Source: an uncultured Clostridia bacterium (lineage in GTDB: Bacteria; Bacillota; Clostridia; Christensenellales; Borkfalkiaceae). From it: 15,887 nucleotides of DNA. The position numbers were made by a program, and so were the translations under genes. A model generated the notes under the pieces. It saw only the letters and a program-made list of their open reading frames with translations, made no database searches and was not told the origin of the DNA. Positions 7,750-13,891 of this stretch are shown here, one piece after another. Positions within the stretch are counted from its first letter, which is position 1. Each line of letters begins with the position of its first letter. The stretch is from NCBI GenBank assembly GCA_947627125.1, contig CANQUY010000026.1, positions 1 to 15,887 on the forward strand, read 5' to 3'.

Positions 7750-9182
7750 ACTTTTTTTCCTCCTTCATCCCGATCCTTCAGATCGAAGAGCGGAAATTCC
7801 GCCCAAAAGCAACTCCCCTTTCCCACTTCCGAGATGACCCCGAAGGGAATGTCGTGCTGCAATAAAATATTCTTGACGATGGAGAGCCCCAAGCCCGACC
7901 CCTGCACGGGCCGCTTGTGCGTGCTCTCCGAACGGTAATATCTATCCCAAATGGTATCGACCTCGTCGGGCGGGATCCCCTTGCCCGAATCGATGACCTC
8001 GAGCCGCGCCGCCCCGTTCTTACGGATGAGCTTGACGCGCACGCGTTTGTCCTCGCCCGTATAGTTGACGGCGTTCCCGACGAGATTATACACGACCTGC
8101 CCGATGCGGCTGCGGTCCGCTTTCACCGCGAGCCCCTCGTCGATGACAGTTTCGATCTTGTACCCCTGCGTTTCGGCGAGATAGTCGAAGCGGGAGAGAA
8201 TGCTCCCGACTTCCTCCGAGAGGTCGAACACCGTGCGCTCCTCCGCGCCGCCCGCTCTGAGTTTGGAGAGGTCCAGAACGTCCGAAACGAGGGCGGTGAG
8301 CCTGTCTGTTTCGTCAATGATGATCTGCGCATGGGCGTCCCGCTTCTCCTTGTTGTCGCCCGAGATCTCGCGGATCATCGAGGCATACGCCTTGATCATG
8401 GTGAGCGGCGTCTTGAAGTCGTGCGAAACGTTTGCAATGAGCTCCTGACGGATGCGGTCTGCCCGGGAGATCTCAAGACGGGCGGAATCGAGCGCCTCGG
8501 AGAGATCCTCGATCTCGGAAAAGTAGTAGTCCTTTCGGATATTGAGCGCATAGTTGCCCCGCGCGAGCTCCTTTGCCTGTTCGGTGACCTCCGAAACGGG
8601 ACGGGAGATGAACACGGAGAGAATTCCGCCGACCGCAAAGGCAGCCACAATGGCGGAGAGGGACGCCACGAGCGACACGAGTCCGAATTTCTCTTGATAG
8701 GAATCAATGGGCGCGAGCGAGATGGTGAGATAGAGCCTCCCCGCCCTTCCGTCCAAGGTGAACGGCTCGCAGAGAACGAGCTCCCCCTCCTCCTCGTCGA
8801 GTACGGGCACGCTCTCCCCCGAGAGCGCGGGCTCATAGACGTCAAGGCTCTGTTTGGTCCTGTTCCCGTCGCCCACATAGACGGTGACCCCGCTCTCCTC
8901 CTCATACACGAGATAGACGCCGCCCACGCCGTAATGATAGGCAACGCTGTCGATCTCGGATGTTTCCCCCTCCGTGATACAGGTCATGATCTCGTCCTTT
9001 GCGCCGAGCAAGCCCTCGTTCGCCCTGTCGAAAAAGGTTCTGGCGACGAGGGAGCGATAGGTCGCCGCGAGCACGAGGACGAGCACGATGCCGAAGAGGG
9101 AAAACACCAGCCACAGGGCAATGTTGAGGCTTCTGAGCGTGCGGAACCTGCTCTTTTTTGTCTTTTCTTCCCGTTGCATCAT
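7746..9182 (-). CDS. HAMP-domain sensor histidine kinase
   Basis: Membrane-bound kinase (478 residues) that would phosphorylate the OmpR-type regulator encoded just upstream. Membrane helices lie at about 21-41 and 167-191 and enclose an outer sensor domain of about 125 residues. A HAMP linker covers about 192-245. The HisKA motif is NVSHDFKTPL, with the phospho-acceptor His254. In the ATPase domain the N-box has Asn370 (VVYNLVGNAVNY), the G1 box is DSGKGI (398-403), WDRYYR is at 412-417, and the G2 box is GSGLGL (428-433). All catalytic motifs are intact. The first of two adjacent ATG codons overlaps the regulator stop as ATGA, with GAGG just upstream. The sensor domain gives no ligand clue. 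Layout resembles PhoR/ResE-type kinases. Confidence 0.96.
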   Translation of the reverse strand: MMQREEKTKKSRFRTLRSLNIALWLVFSLFGIVLVLVLAATYRSLVARTFFDRANEGLLGAKDEIMTCITEGETSEIDSVAYHYGVGGVYLVYEEESGVTVYVGDGNRTKQSLDVYEPALSGESVPVLDEEEGELVLCEPFTLDGRAGRLYLTISLAPIDSYQEKFGLVSLVASLSAIVAAFAVGGILSVFISRPVSEVTEQAKELARGNYALNIRKDYYFSEIEDLSEALDSARLEISRADRIRQELIANVSHDFKTPLTMIKAYASMIREISGDNKEKRDAHAQIIIDETDRLTALVSDVLDLSKLRAGGAEERTVFDLSEEVGSILSRFDYLAETQGYKIETVIDEGLAVKADRSRIGQVVYNLVGNAVNYTGEDKRVRVKLIRKNGAARLEVIDSGKGIPPDEVDTIWDRYYRSESTHKRPVQGSGLGLSIVKNILLQHDIPFGVISEVGKGSCFWAEFPLFDLKDRDEGGKKV

Positions 9183-9844
9183 GCCTCGAATTTATAGCCG
9201 AGCCCTCGGAGGGTAACGATGAATTTTCTGTATTCCTTGAGATTGCCGCGGAGCATCTTCACATGCGTATCGACCGTGCGGTCGTCGCCGTAGAAATCGT
9301 ACCCCCAGACCTTGTTGAGAAGTTTCTCGCGGGTGAGGGCGACCCCTTGGTTCTGCACAAAGTAGAAGAGAAGTTCATACTCCTTGGGAGTGAGTTCGGC
9401 ACGCTCGCCGTCCACATAGACGTTGCGGCCCGTGATATCCACCTTCAGCCCCTCGAATTCATACACCCCCGGCTGGGCGGGAACGCTCTTGCCCCGCTTG
9501 ATGAGGGCGTGCAGGCGCGCCATGACTTCCTTGGGGGAGAAGGGCTTGGTGACGTAATCGTCGGAGCCGATCTCGAAGCCGAAGAGCTTGTCGTACTCCT
9601 CGCCGCGCGCGGAGAGCATGAGAACGGGCACGTCGGAGAACTTGCGGATCTCCTTGACGGCCGAAAAACCGTCAAGACGGGGCATCATGATGTCCATGAC
9701 GACGGCGTCGAACTGTTCGCTCTTGCAGATATTGACGGCCTCCATGCCGTCCGCGGCCTCCTTCACCTCGCCGCCCTCGAATTCCACATACTCCTTGAGG
9801 ACCGCGCGGATCATCTCTTCATCGTCTACGATAAGCACTTTCAT
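9179..9844 (-). CDS. OmpR/PhoB-family response regulator
   Basis: Two-domain transcription regulator of 221 residues, the normal family length. The receiver domain shows the acidic pair DD (7-8), phospho-acceptor Asp51 (VVMDIMMPRLDG), switch residue Ser78 (LMLSA) and Lys100 (TKPFSP). The winged-helix DNA-binding domain spans about 127-220, with ELTPKEYELLFYF, the WGYDFYGDDRTVDTHV recognition region and the terminal LRGLGYKFEA. The start ATG has AAGGTGA four bases upstream. It is first in a three-gene operon with the sensor kinase and the unrecognised membrane protein. By analogy with this family it likely controls its own operon, and direct repeats in the leader fit that. Confidence 0.97.
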   Translation of the reverse strand: MKVLIVDDEEMIRAVLKEYVEFEGGEVKEAADGMEAVNICKSEQFDAVVMDIMMPRLDGFSAVKEIRKFSDVPVLMLSARGEEYDKLFGFEIGSDDYVTKPFSPKEVMARLHALIKRGKSVPAQPGVYEFEGLKVDITGRNVYVDGERAELTPKEYELLFYFVQNQGVALTREKLLNKVWGYDFYGDDRTVDTHVKMLRGNLKEYRKFIVTLRGLGYKFEA

Positions 9845-9899
9845 AAGTTCACCTTTTTTCTATTATAAGATTTGATATTCACGTCTTGAACATAGCGGC

Positions 9900-9916
9900 G
9901 TGAAAGTTCTGTGAAA
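9900..9916 (-). promoter_or_regulatory. Direct repeat TTTCAC x2 spaced 11 bp, candidate OmpR-type operator
   Basis: On the minus strand TTTCAC occurs twice, with starts 11 bp apart (9911-9916 and 9900-9905), about one helical turn. OmpR/PhoB-family regulators bind tandem direct repeats spaced like this. The site lies just downstream of the predicted transcript start, which would fit autorepression. Only two half-sites are seen, so this is a candidate. Confidence 0.4.
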
Positions 9917-9929
9917 TCTCTCTTTATAG

Positions 9930-9958
9930 ATTGTAACATATATAAAAGATTTTTGCAA
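9930..9958 (-). promoter_or_regulatory. Sigma-A-type promoter of the two-component operon
   Basis: TTGCAA (9953-9958) and TACAAT (9930-9935) are separated by 17 bp on the minus strand. The predicted start is near 9923, giving a leader of about 79 bases. A second possible -10 box, TATAAT (9862-9867), has a poor -35 box (TTCAAG) 17 bp upstream and would leave only a very short leader. Confidence 0.7.
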
Positions 9959-9973
9959 GTCCCCTCGCACACC

Positions 9974-10068
9974 CCCTCATTCCGAGCCCCGAAGGGGCGA
10001 GAGAATCTCGCTATAAGAACGGAAGTCCGTAAGTCTACGAGATCCCCTCGCTTCGCTCGGGATGAGGG
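9974..10068. repeat. Inverted-repeat intergenic element, CCCTCATTCCGAG type
   Basis: CCCTCATTCCGAG (9974-9986) and CTCGGGATGAGGG (10056-10068) pair with one mismatch in 13. Inside, GAGAATCTCG and CGAGATCCCC recall the inner arms of the long-hairpin repeat. It is probably a diverged relative, placed directly upstream of the two-component promoter. Confidence 0.65.
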
Positions 10069-10077
10069 TCGGTGCGG

Positions 10078-10391
10078 CGTCATGCTGAGAACGTGAGCCC
10101 CAACGCAGTCTACGGAAGCCCTACCGAAGCATCTCGCCACATGCCTTACGGACTTCGTAGCGGCGTCATGCTGAGAACGGGAGCCCTAACGCAGTCTACG
10201 GAAGCCCTACCGAAGCATCTCGCCGCATGCTTTACGGACTTCGTAGCGGCGTCATGCTGAGAACGGGAGCACAACGCAGTCTACGAGAGCCGAACCGAAG
10301 CATCTCGCCGCATGCTTTACGGACACTCGCCGCGAGATTCTTCGGGTCAAGTCCTTATGACTTCGTTCATTCTCGCGTTCTCAGAATGACG
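10078..10391 (-). repeat. Tandem array of the long-hairpin repeat: two 86-bp half units plus a full copy
   Basis: CGTCATGCTGAGAACG starts at 10078, 10164 and 10250, an exact 86-bp period. The first two units contain only one arm of the hairpin (AACGCAGTCTACGGAAGCCC, then CCGAAGCATCTCGCC). The third (10250-10391) is complete, ending CTCAGAATGACG. Orientation is opposite to copies A and B. The exact period suggests recent duplication by slippage or unequal recombination. Confidence 0.85.
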
Positions 10392-10401
10392 CGGCGGGAC
10401 G

Positions 10402-10440
10402 TGCCCGAACGTCATGCCCCCTCCCGAGGAGGGGGTAGGG
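10402..10440. repeat. GC-rich hairpin attached to the repeat array
   Basis: GTGCCCGAACG follows the array, as it does after the full copies at 12321 and 15763 (GTGCCCGAACG, CTGCCCGAACG). Then CCCCCTCC (10417-10424) and GGAGGGGG (10428-10435) form an 8-bp stem with a CGA loop. It is part of a recurring mosaic. Confidence 0.6.
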
Positions 10441-10470
10441 GGGTGGGCAACCTTCTCCCCCAAAACAACT

Positions 10471-10510
10471 GTGCCCGAGGGGATTTCCTTGCGGAAATCC
10501 CCTCGGGCAC
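10471..10510 (-). terminator. Strong terminator hairpin after the coiled-coil membrane protein gene
   Basis: GTGCCCGAGGGGATTTCC and its exact reverse complement form a perfect 18-bp stem with a 4-base loop. It lies 14 bases after the TGA at 10525. On the minus strand it is followed by AGTTGTTTTGG, an interrupted T run. Confidence 0.8.
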
Positions 10511-10524
10511 AGACATTTTTATTC

Positions 10525-11895
10525 TCAATACAACCCGTGCACTTCCCTCATCTGCCTGTCCATCTGCTCGGCGAGATGCTTACTCGACACAGAGATCTTT
10601 TCAAGCAACGCTTGATTCATGGCCTGTGCGCTGACCTGCATGCTCATTTCGGCCGCCGCCTGTTCGCGAAGCCCGCGGAGCTCTCGGTTCTGCGCCTCGA
10701 ACATCTCCCCCTGCGTCTCTGCCTGCCGTTCCATTTGATACATCATCTCAGCATGTTGCTGTGCCATTTGCCTTGATAACACGCTGAACGATTCGGCCAA
10801 TGCACTTCCAAGTCGCGCAATGGAACTGTTGATCGTACTGCAAATCGCCGCAGAAGCCATCGCAATGGCACGAGTGATTTGATCGGTCTGGCGTTGCCTG
10901 TCCACAAGTTGCAACGCCTCTTTCATATCATCTGCCCTGCCCGTTTCAAAGTAGTAGATAATTAAATCCACATTCTCCCAATCTCGGAAGTCGATGAGAG
11001 GATAGGTCTTGACTGCTGATTCAACAATCTCCTGCGAGCGTATGGCAATTTCTTTGATTGTGGATTCATGCGGCGGAATTTCGTTTTCCAACTGCATAAC
11101 ATCTCTTTGACACGCTTTTTCCTGTACCGACAGCTCCGCCTCTACTTGCTTCGCATCATCTACCGTAACATAGTGTTCACCGCGGCTGATTGCTGCTTTA
11201 TACTGTACAATTTCATTTTCAAGGTCATCTACCTTCTTTTGGCATTTTTCTAATTTTTCTTTTCGAGGTTGATATGTTTCTTTTTCATAATTTTCGTATT
11301 CATATTTATAGCTCTTATATTCATAAACTTTTTTTCTCCAATAATATAAATAAACAATTGGATGAATGACAAAAAATACAGTTGTCGAAGGCAAGCCAAG
11401 CCATAAGCTTCAAAAAGCAGAGTCAGACATGGGGGGAGAAACAAGTAAAACAAACCCCATAAAAAACCAAAGTCCTGCATCAATCCCGCAATATATTTCC
11501 CATGCTGCTCCTGGCACAAAGGTGAAATAGTGTTTGAAAGAATGCCTTGAATCCTTATATCTTTTTTCTTTCTCTTTTCGATAATCTTCGCGAGCTGATT
11601 CAACAACATTTTGCGCATTCACAAAATCTTTTTCCGCATCTTGCAATTCCTTCCGTGCATTTTTTAATTCATACTCCGCCGATGCGATATGCGCAGTATA
11701 TGTCATGCGCTCTAATTTCCTCTGTGCATCACCCTTCTTCTGTACAAGTGCGCTCTTTGTCCTCTCGATTTTAACTTTGGTTTCTCCTATTTCCTTTTTT
11801 TCCGATTCACTACTGTCATCCATTTCGGCCACGACCGACATGGTAGCGCGGATGGCGTAGAGGTCGCTGAGAATTTTTGTCTTGTCTTGTTCCAT
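10525..11895 (-). pseudogene. Coiled-coil membrane protein of unknown function, interrupted by in-frame TGA
   Basis: I do not recognise the family. The start is at 11895, with GGAGGAAGG just upstream. An N-terminal 161-residue part (MEQDKTKILSDLYAIRATMS, long Lys/Glu-rich coiled coil to about 115, first hydrophobic segment at about 139-153) ends at TGA 11410-11412. The same frame continues for 294 residues: a second hydrophobic segment (LWLGLPSTTVFFVIHPIVYL), basic stop-transfer WRKK, another coiled coil, a globular stretch (YPLIDFRDWENVDLIIYYF), and a Gln/Met-rich helical tail. Reading through gives a coherent 456-residue hairpin membrane protein with both coiled coils in the cytoplasm. The missing residue was probably Trp or Arg. 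TGA ends several other genes here, so general recoding is unlikely. The middle of the gene is much more AT-rich than its neighbours, a sign of foreign origin. It could be a nonsense pseudogene, two products, or a sequence error. Confidence 0.75.
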
Positions 11896-11904
11896 TTTCC
11901 TTCC

Positions 11905-11961
11905 TCCGTGATAAATTTGCGGGCAAAAAATAAGGACGCCCCAATCACGGAACGCCCGCAA
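11905..11961 (-). promoter_or_regulatory. Candidate H-type RNA pseudoknot covering the Shine-Dalgarno
   Basis: On the minus-strand RNA, UUGCGGGC (11954-11961) pairs with GCCCGCAA (11917-11924), and UCCGUGAU (11944-11951) pairs with AUCACGGA (11905-11912). The pairs interleave, giving a pseudoknot of two 8-bp stems. Loops are 2, about 19 and 4 bases. The last paired GGA is the start of the GGAGGAAGG ribosome site of the coiled-coil gene, so folding would hinder initiation. The pairings are seen; the regulation is inferred. Confidence 0.5.
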
Positions 11962-11995
11962 TGAGTATCCCATGATTGTTGCGACACAAGTTCTT

Positions 11996-12045
11996 CCACA
12001 AACGGATAGAAAGGATACACCAAATGCCAGTGTAGCCGTCTGTGG
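11996..12045 (-). promoter_or_regulatory. Leader stem-loop upstream of the pseudoknot
   Basis: In the leader RNA, CCACAGACGG and CCGUUUGUGG form a 10-bp stem with one G-U pair, extended by the flanking UU/AA, around a loop of about 30 bases. Together with the pseudoknot it makes most of the roughly 170-base leader structured. Confidence 0.45.
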
Positions 12046-12072
12046 AAAAATATAAACTTGTATCGCAATTTC

Positions 12073-12101
12073 AGTATACCACAATGCCGTGCAATTTGCA
12101 A
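12073..12101 (-). promoter_or_regulatory. Sigma-A-type promoter of the coiled-coil membrane protein gene
   Basis: TTGCAA (12096-12101) and TATACT (12073-12078) lie 17 bp apart on the minus strand. The predicted start is near 12066, leaving a leader of about 170 bases, long enough to hold the stem-loop and pseudoknot. The upstream 12102-12130 is AT-rich. Confidence 0.65.
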
Positions 12102-12159
12102 GAAATTTTTGCAATTTGATTTAAAATCGTTAAAAGCAGTTGCTCCGTCGGTTTTATGG

Positions 12160-12252
12160 GATTCTTCGCTACGCTCAGAATGAGCGGTTAGGGGGCGGGT
12201 TCCTACCCAGCCGTTCCTAATCACGTCACCCTGAGCGTAGTCGAAGGGTCAC
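12160..12252. repeat. Two widespread-type CTGAGCG intergenic repeats
   Basis: GGATTCTTCGCTACGCTCAG (12160-12179) is followed by CGTCACCCTGAGCGTAGTCG (12225-12244) and AAGGGTCACC. Both carry the GAGCGTAG core, in opposite orientation. Short elements of this form are dispersed between genes in many bacteria. Neither contains coding sequence. Confidence 0.6.
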
Positions 12253-12261
12253 CGCAACATA

Positions 12262-12313
12262 ATAAGGTGATGGTTCGACGGAGCTCACCATGACGTAATC
12301 AGAACGGCTGGGC
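12262..12313. repeat. Dispersed intergenic repeat, GGTGA...TCACC type, copy 2
   Basis: Matches 5758-5812: ATAAGGTGATGGTTCG, then GCTCACCATGACGTAATC and AGAACGGC. As in copy 1, a long-hairpin repeat begins a few bases downstream. Confidence 0.75.
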
Positions 12314-12320
12314 GGTGCGG

Positions 12321-12462
12321 CGTCATGCTGAGAACGGGAACACAACGCAGTCTACGAGAGCCCTACCGAAGCATCTCGCCGCATGCTTTACGAATCTTCG
12401 CCGCGAGATTCTTCGGGTCAAGTCCTTATGACTTCGTTCATTCTCGCGTTCTCAGAATGACG
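12321..12462 (-). repeat. Long-hairpin intergenic repeat, copy D
   Basis: A 142-bp complete element, CGTCATGCTGAGAACG to CTCAGAATGACG, almost identical to the full copy at 10250-10391, including the terminal half TTCGGGTCAAGTCCTTATGA. The two copies flank the coiled-coil gene in the same orientation, so recombination between them could delete it. Confidence 0.85.
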
Positions 12463-12490
12463 CGGCGGGGCGTGCCCGAACGCAGTCCCG

Positions 12491-12587
12491 CTTGCTTCCC
12501 CTCTTAGGGGAAGTACCCGCGCAGCGGGGGATAGGGTTGAACCCCTCAGTCACTGCGTGACAGCTCCCCTATAAGGGGAGCCAAGAG
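12491..12587. repeat. Composite element of four small GC-rich hairpins
   Basis: In order: CTTCCCCTCTTAGGGGAAG, CCCGCGCAGCGGG, CAGTCACTGCGTGACAG and CTCCCCTATAAGGGGAG, each a short stem-loop. The first 42 bases recur exactly at 15846-15887, where the window ends. No gene is seen in it. It lies just upstream of the radical SAM promoter. Confidence 0.75.
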
Positions 12588-12596
12588 AGAATATAT

Positions 12597-12612
12597 TCAA
12601 ACAAACGTTTGA
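12597..12612. promoter_or_regulatory. SOS-box-like inverted repeat overlapping the -35 box
   Basis: TCAAAC-AAAC-GTTTGA is a perfect inverted repeat with a 4-bp spacer. Gram-positive LexA sites follow CGAAC-N4-GTTCG; here the core reads CAAAC-N4-GTTTG, with one symmetrical change in each half. It overlaps the first four bases of the -35 box of a DNA-repair-type operon, a usual place for a repressor. LexA binding is a hypothesis. Confidence 0.4.
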
Positions 12613-12637
12613 CAAGCGTCGTTCAATGTGCTATAAT
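12609..12637 (+). promoter_or_regulatory. Consensus promoter giving a probable leaderless transcript
   Basis: TTGACA (12609-12614), 17 bp, TATAAT (12632-12637): both boxes are perfect. Transcription should begin about seven bases after the -10 box, at 12643-12645, which is the start codon of the radical SAM gene at 12644. Confidence 0.85.
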
Positions 12638-12643
12638 GGTGGC

Positions 12644-13891
12644 ATGATAGACGAAAAGACGCTGACAATTCTTACAGAGAGTGCAAAGTACGACGTTTCA
12701 TGCTCCTCGTCGGGGAGCGGCAGAAAGAATGAGGGCGGCATCGGAAACGGCTATGCCTCGGGCTGCTGTCATTCCTTTACCCCCGACGGAAGGTGCATTT
12801 CCCTCCTCAAAATTTTGCTCTCCAACGACTGTATCTACAACTGCAAATACTGTTTGAACCGCCGCGACAACGACATTCCCCGCGCCACGGCGACGGCCGA
12901 TGACATCTGCGGCCTCGTGATGGACTTCTACAAGCGCAACTATATCGAGGGGCTCTTTCTCTCCTCGGCGGTGCATATCTCCCCCAACTTTACGATGGAA
13001 CAGCTCTACCTCGTCGTCAAAAAGCTGCGCACGGAATACAACTTCCACGGCTATATCCATGTGAAGGGCATTCCGCACGCAGATATGGAGATCGTGAACA
13101 AGACCGCCCTCTTTGCCGACCGCATGAGCTTCAACATTGAACTCCCCTCCGAGCAGAGCCTGAAACTTCTTGCCCCGCAGAAGGACAGGGAGAGTTTGCT
13201 CATACCCATGTCCAAACTGCAGCGGGAGAAGGAAATTTTTAAGGCGGAGAAGAAAAAGGGTCACTTTCTCCCCGCGGGGCAGACCACGCAGATGATCGTG
13301 GGAGCTTCGCCCGAGAAGGACGGCATGATCCTGCGGCTCTCCGAGGGGCTGTACCGCAAAAAGGGGCTGAAACGGGTGTATTACTCCTCCTATGTGCCCG
13401 TGGTACACGACACCCTCCTGCCCGAGGTCGCGGGCGGGGCGCTTCGGGAGCACAGGCTGTATCAGGCCGATTGGCTGTTGCGCTTTTACGGGTTCGACGC
13501 GGAGGAACTTCTGCCCGCGGACGGGGACCTCTCCCCCGATTACGACCCCAAGTGCGCATGGGCGCTTGCGCATATGGACCTCTTTCCCGTGGAAGTGAAC
13601 AGGGCCCCGCTCGAGATGCTCCTCCGCGTGCCCGGAATCGGGGCGAGAGGCGCACAGAAGATATTAAATGCAAGAAAATACACCAAACTGACATTTGAGC
13701 ATCTCAAGAAGATGAGGATCGTGCTGAAGCGTGCGCGGCACTTCATCACGGCGAACGGAAAATTCTACGGCGCAAACGAAACGGCGGTGCGGGGGCTTCT
13801 CGCGGCCGCGGAAACGCAGGCGAACGCCGAACAGCTGAGCCTGTTTTCCATGAATGAAACGGCGCTTTCTGCGCTGACGGGGGAATTATGA
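12644..13891 (+). CDS. Radical SAM DNA modification/repair protein (TIGR03916-like)
   Basis: Putative DNA-metabolism radical SAM enzyme of 415 residues, partner of the DUF4130 protein. The N-terminus (ILTESAKYDVSCSSSG) is typical of the family. The cluster motif CIYNCKYC has Cys63, Cys67 and Cys70 for the 4Fe-4S centre; further cysteines are at 20, 41, 42 and 51. The core continues with LFLSSAVHISPNFT and the GYIHVKGIPHAD segment. Near the C-terminus VEVNRAPLEMLLRVPGIGAR is a helix-hairpin-helix, which binds DNA. Residues 397-401 are QLSLF, matching the beta-clamp-binding consensus. An ATG at 12626 is in frame, but it lies upstream of the -10 box and the family start fits 12644. The stop overlaps the next ATG (ATGA). 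The family's reaction is not established; association with uracil-DNA glycosylases suggests base repair or modification. Confidence 0.92.
   Translation: MIDEKTLTILTESAKYDVSCSSSGSGRKNEGGIGNGYASGCCHSFTPDGRCISLLKILLSNDCIYNCKYCLNRRDNDIPRATATADDICGLVMDFYKRNYIEGLFLSSAVHISPNFTMEQLYLVVKKLRTEYNFHGYIHVKGIPHADMEIVNKTALFADRMSFNIELPSEQSLKLLAPQKDRESLLIPMSKLQREKEIFKAEKKKGHFLPAGQTTQMIVGASPEKDGMILRLSEGLYRKKGLKRVYYSSYVPVVHDTLLPEVAGGALREHRLYQADWLLRFYGFDAEELLPADGDLSPDYDPKCAWALAHMDLFPVEVNRAPLEMLLRVPGIGARGAQKILNARKYTKLTFEHLKKMRIVLKRARHFITANGKFYGANETAVRGLLAAAETQANAEQLSLFSMNETALSALTGEL

Noticed and set aside
6631..7938. Long plus-strand open frame antisense to the unknown membrane protein
   Set aside because: GC-rich shadow frame; the minus-strand gene has a signal sequence, a membrane helix, ATGA coupling and a terminator.
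7917..9197. 426-residue plus-strand open frame
   Set aside because: Shadow of the sensor kinase, which carries all catalytic motifs.
11405..11412. Selenocysteine or general TGA recoding
   Set aside because: No convincing hairpin directly after the TGA, no selenoprotein family match, and TGA ends several other genes in the window.
11250..11618. Hydrophobic minus-strand open frame of 122 residues spanning the in-frame TGA
   Set aside because: It is in a different frame from the coiled-coil gene; reading through the TGA in the original frame restores coiled coil and membrane pattern better, and no ribosome site was seen.
12626..12643. Upstream ATG for the radical SAM gene
   Set aside because: It lies between the -35 and -10 boxes, and the added residues do not match the family N-terminus.
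12698..13573. 291-residue minus-strand open frame
   Set aside because: Antisense shadow of the radical SAM gene, whose cysteine motif and helix-hairpin-helix are clear.
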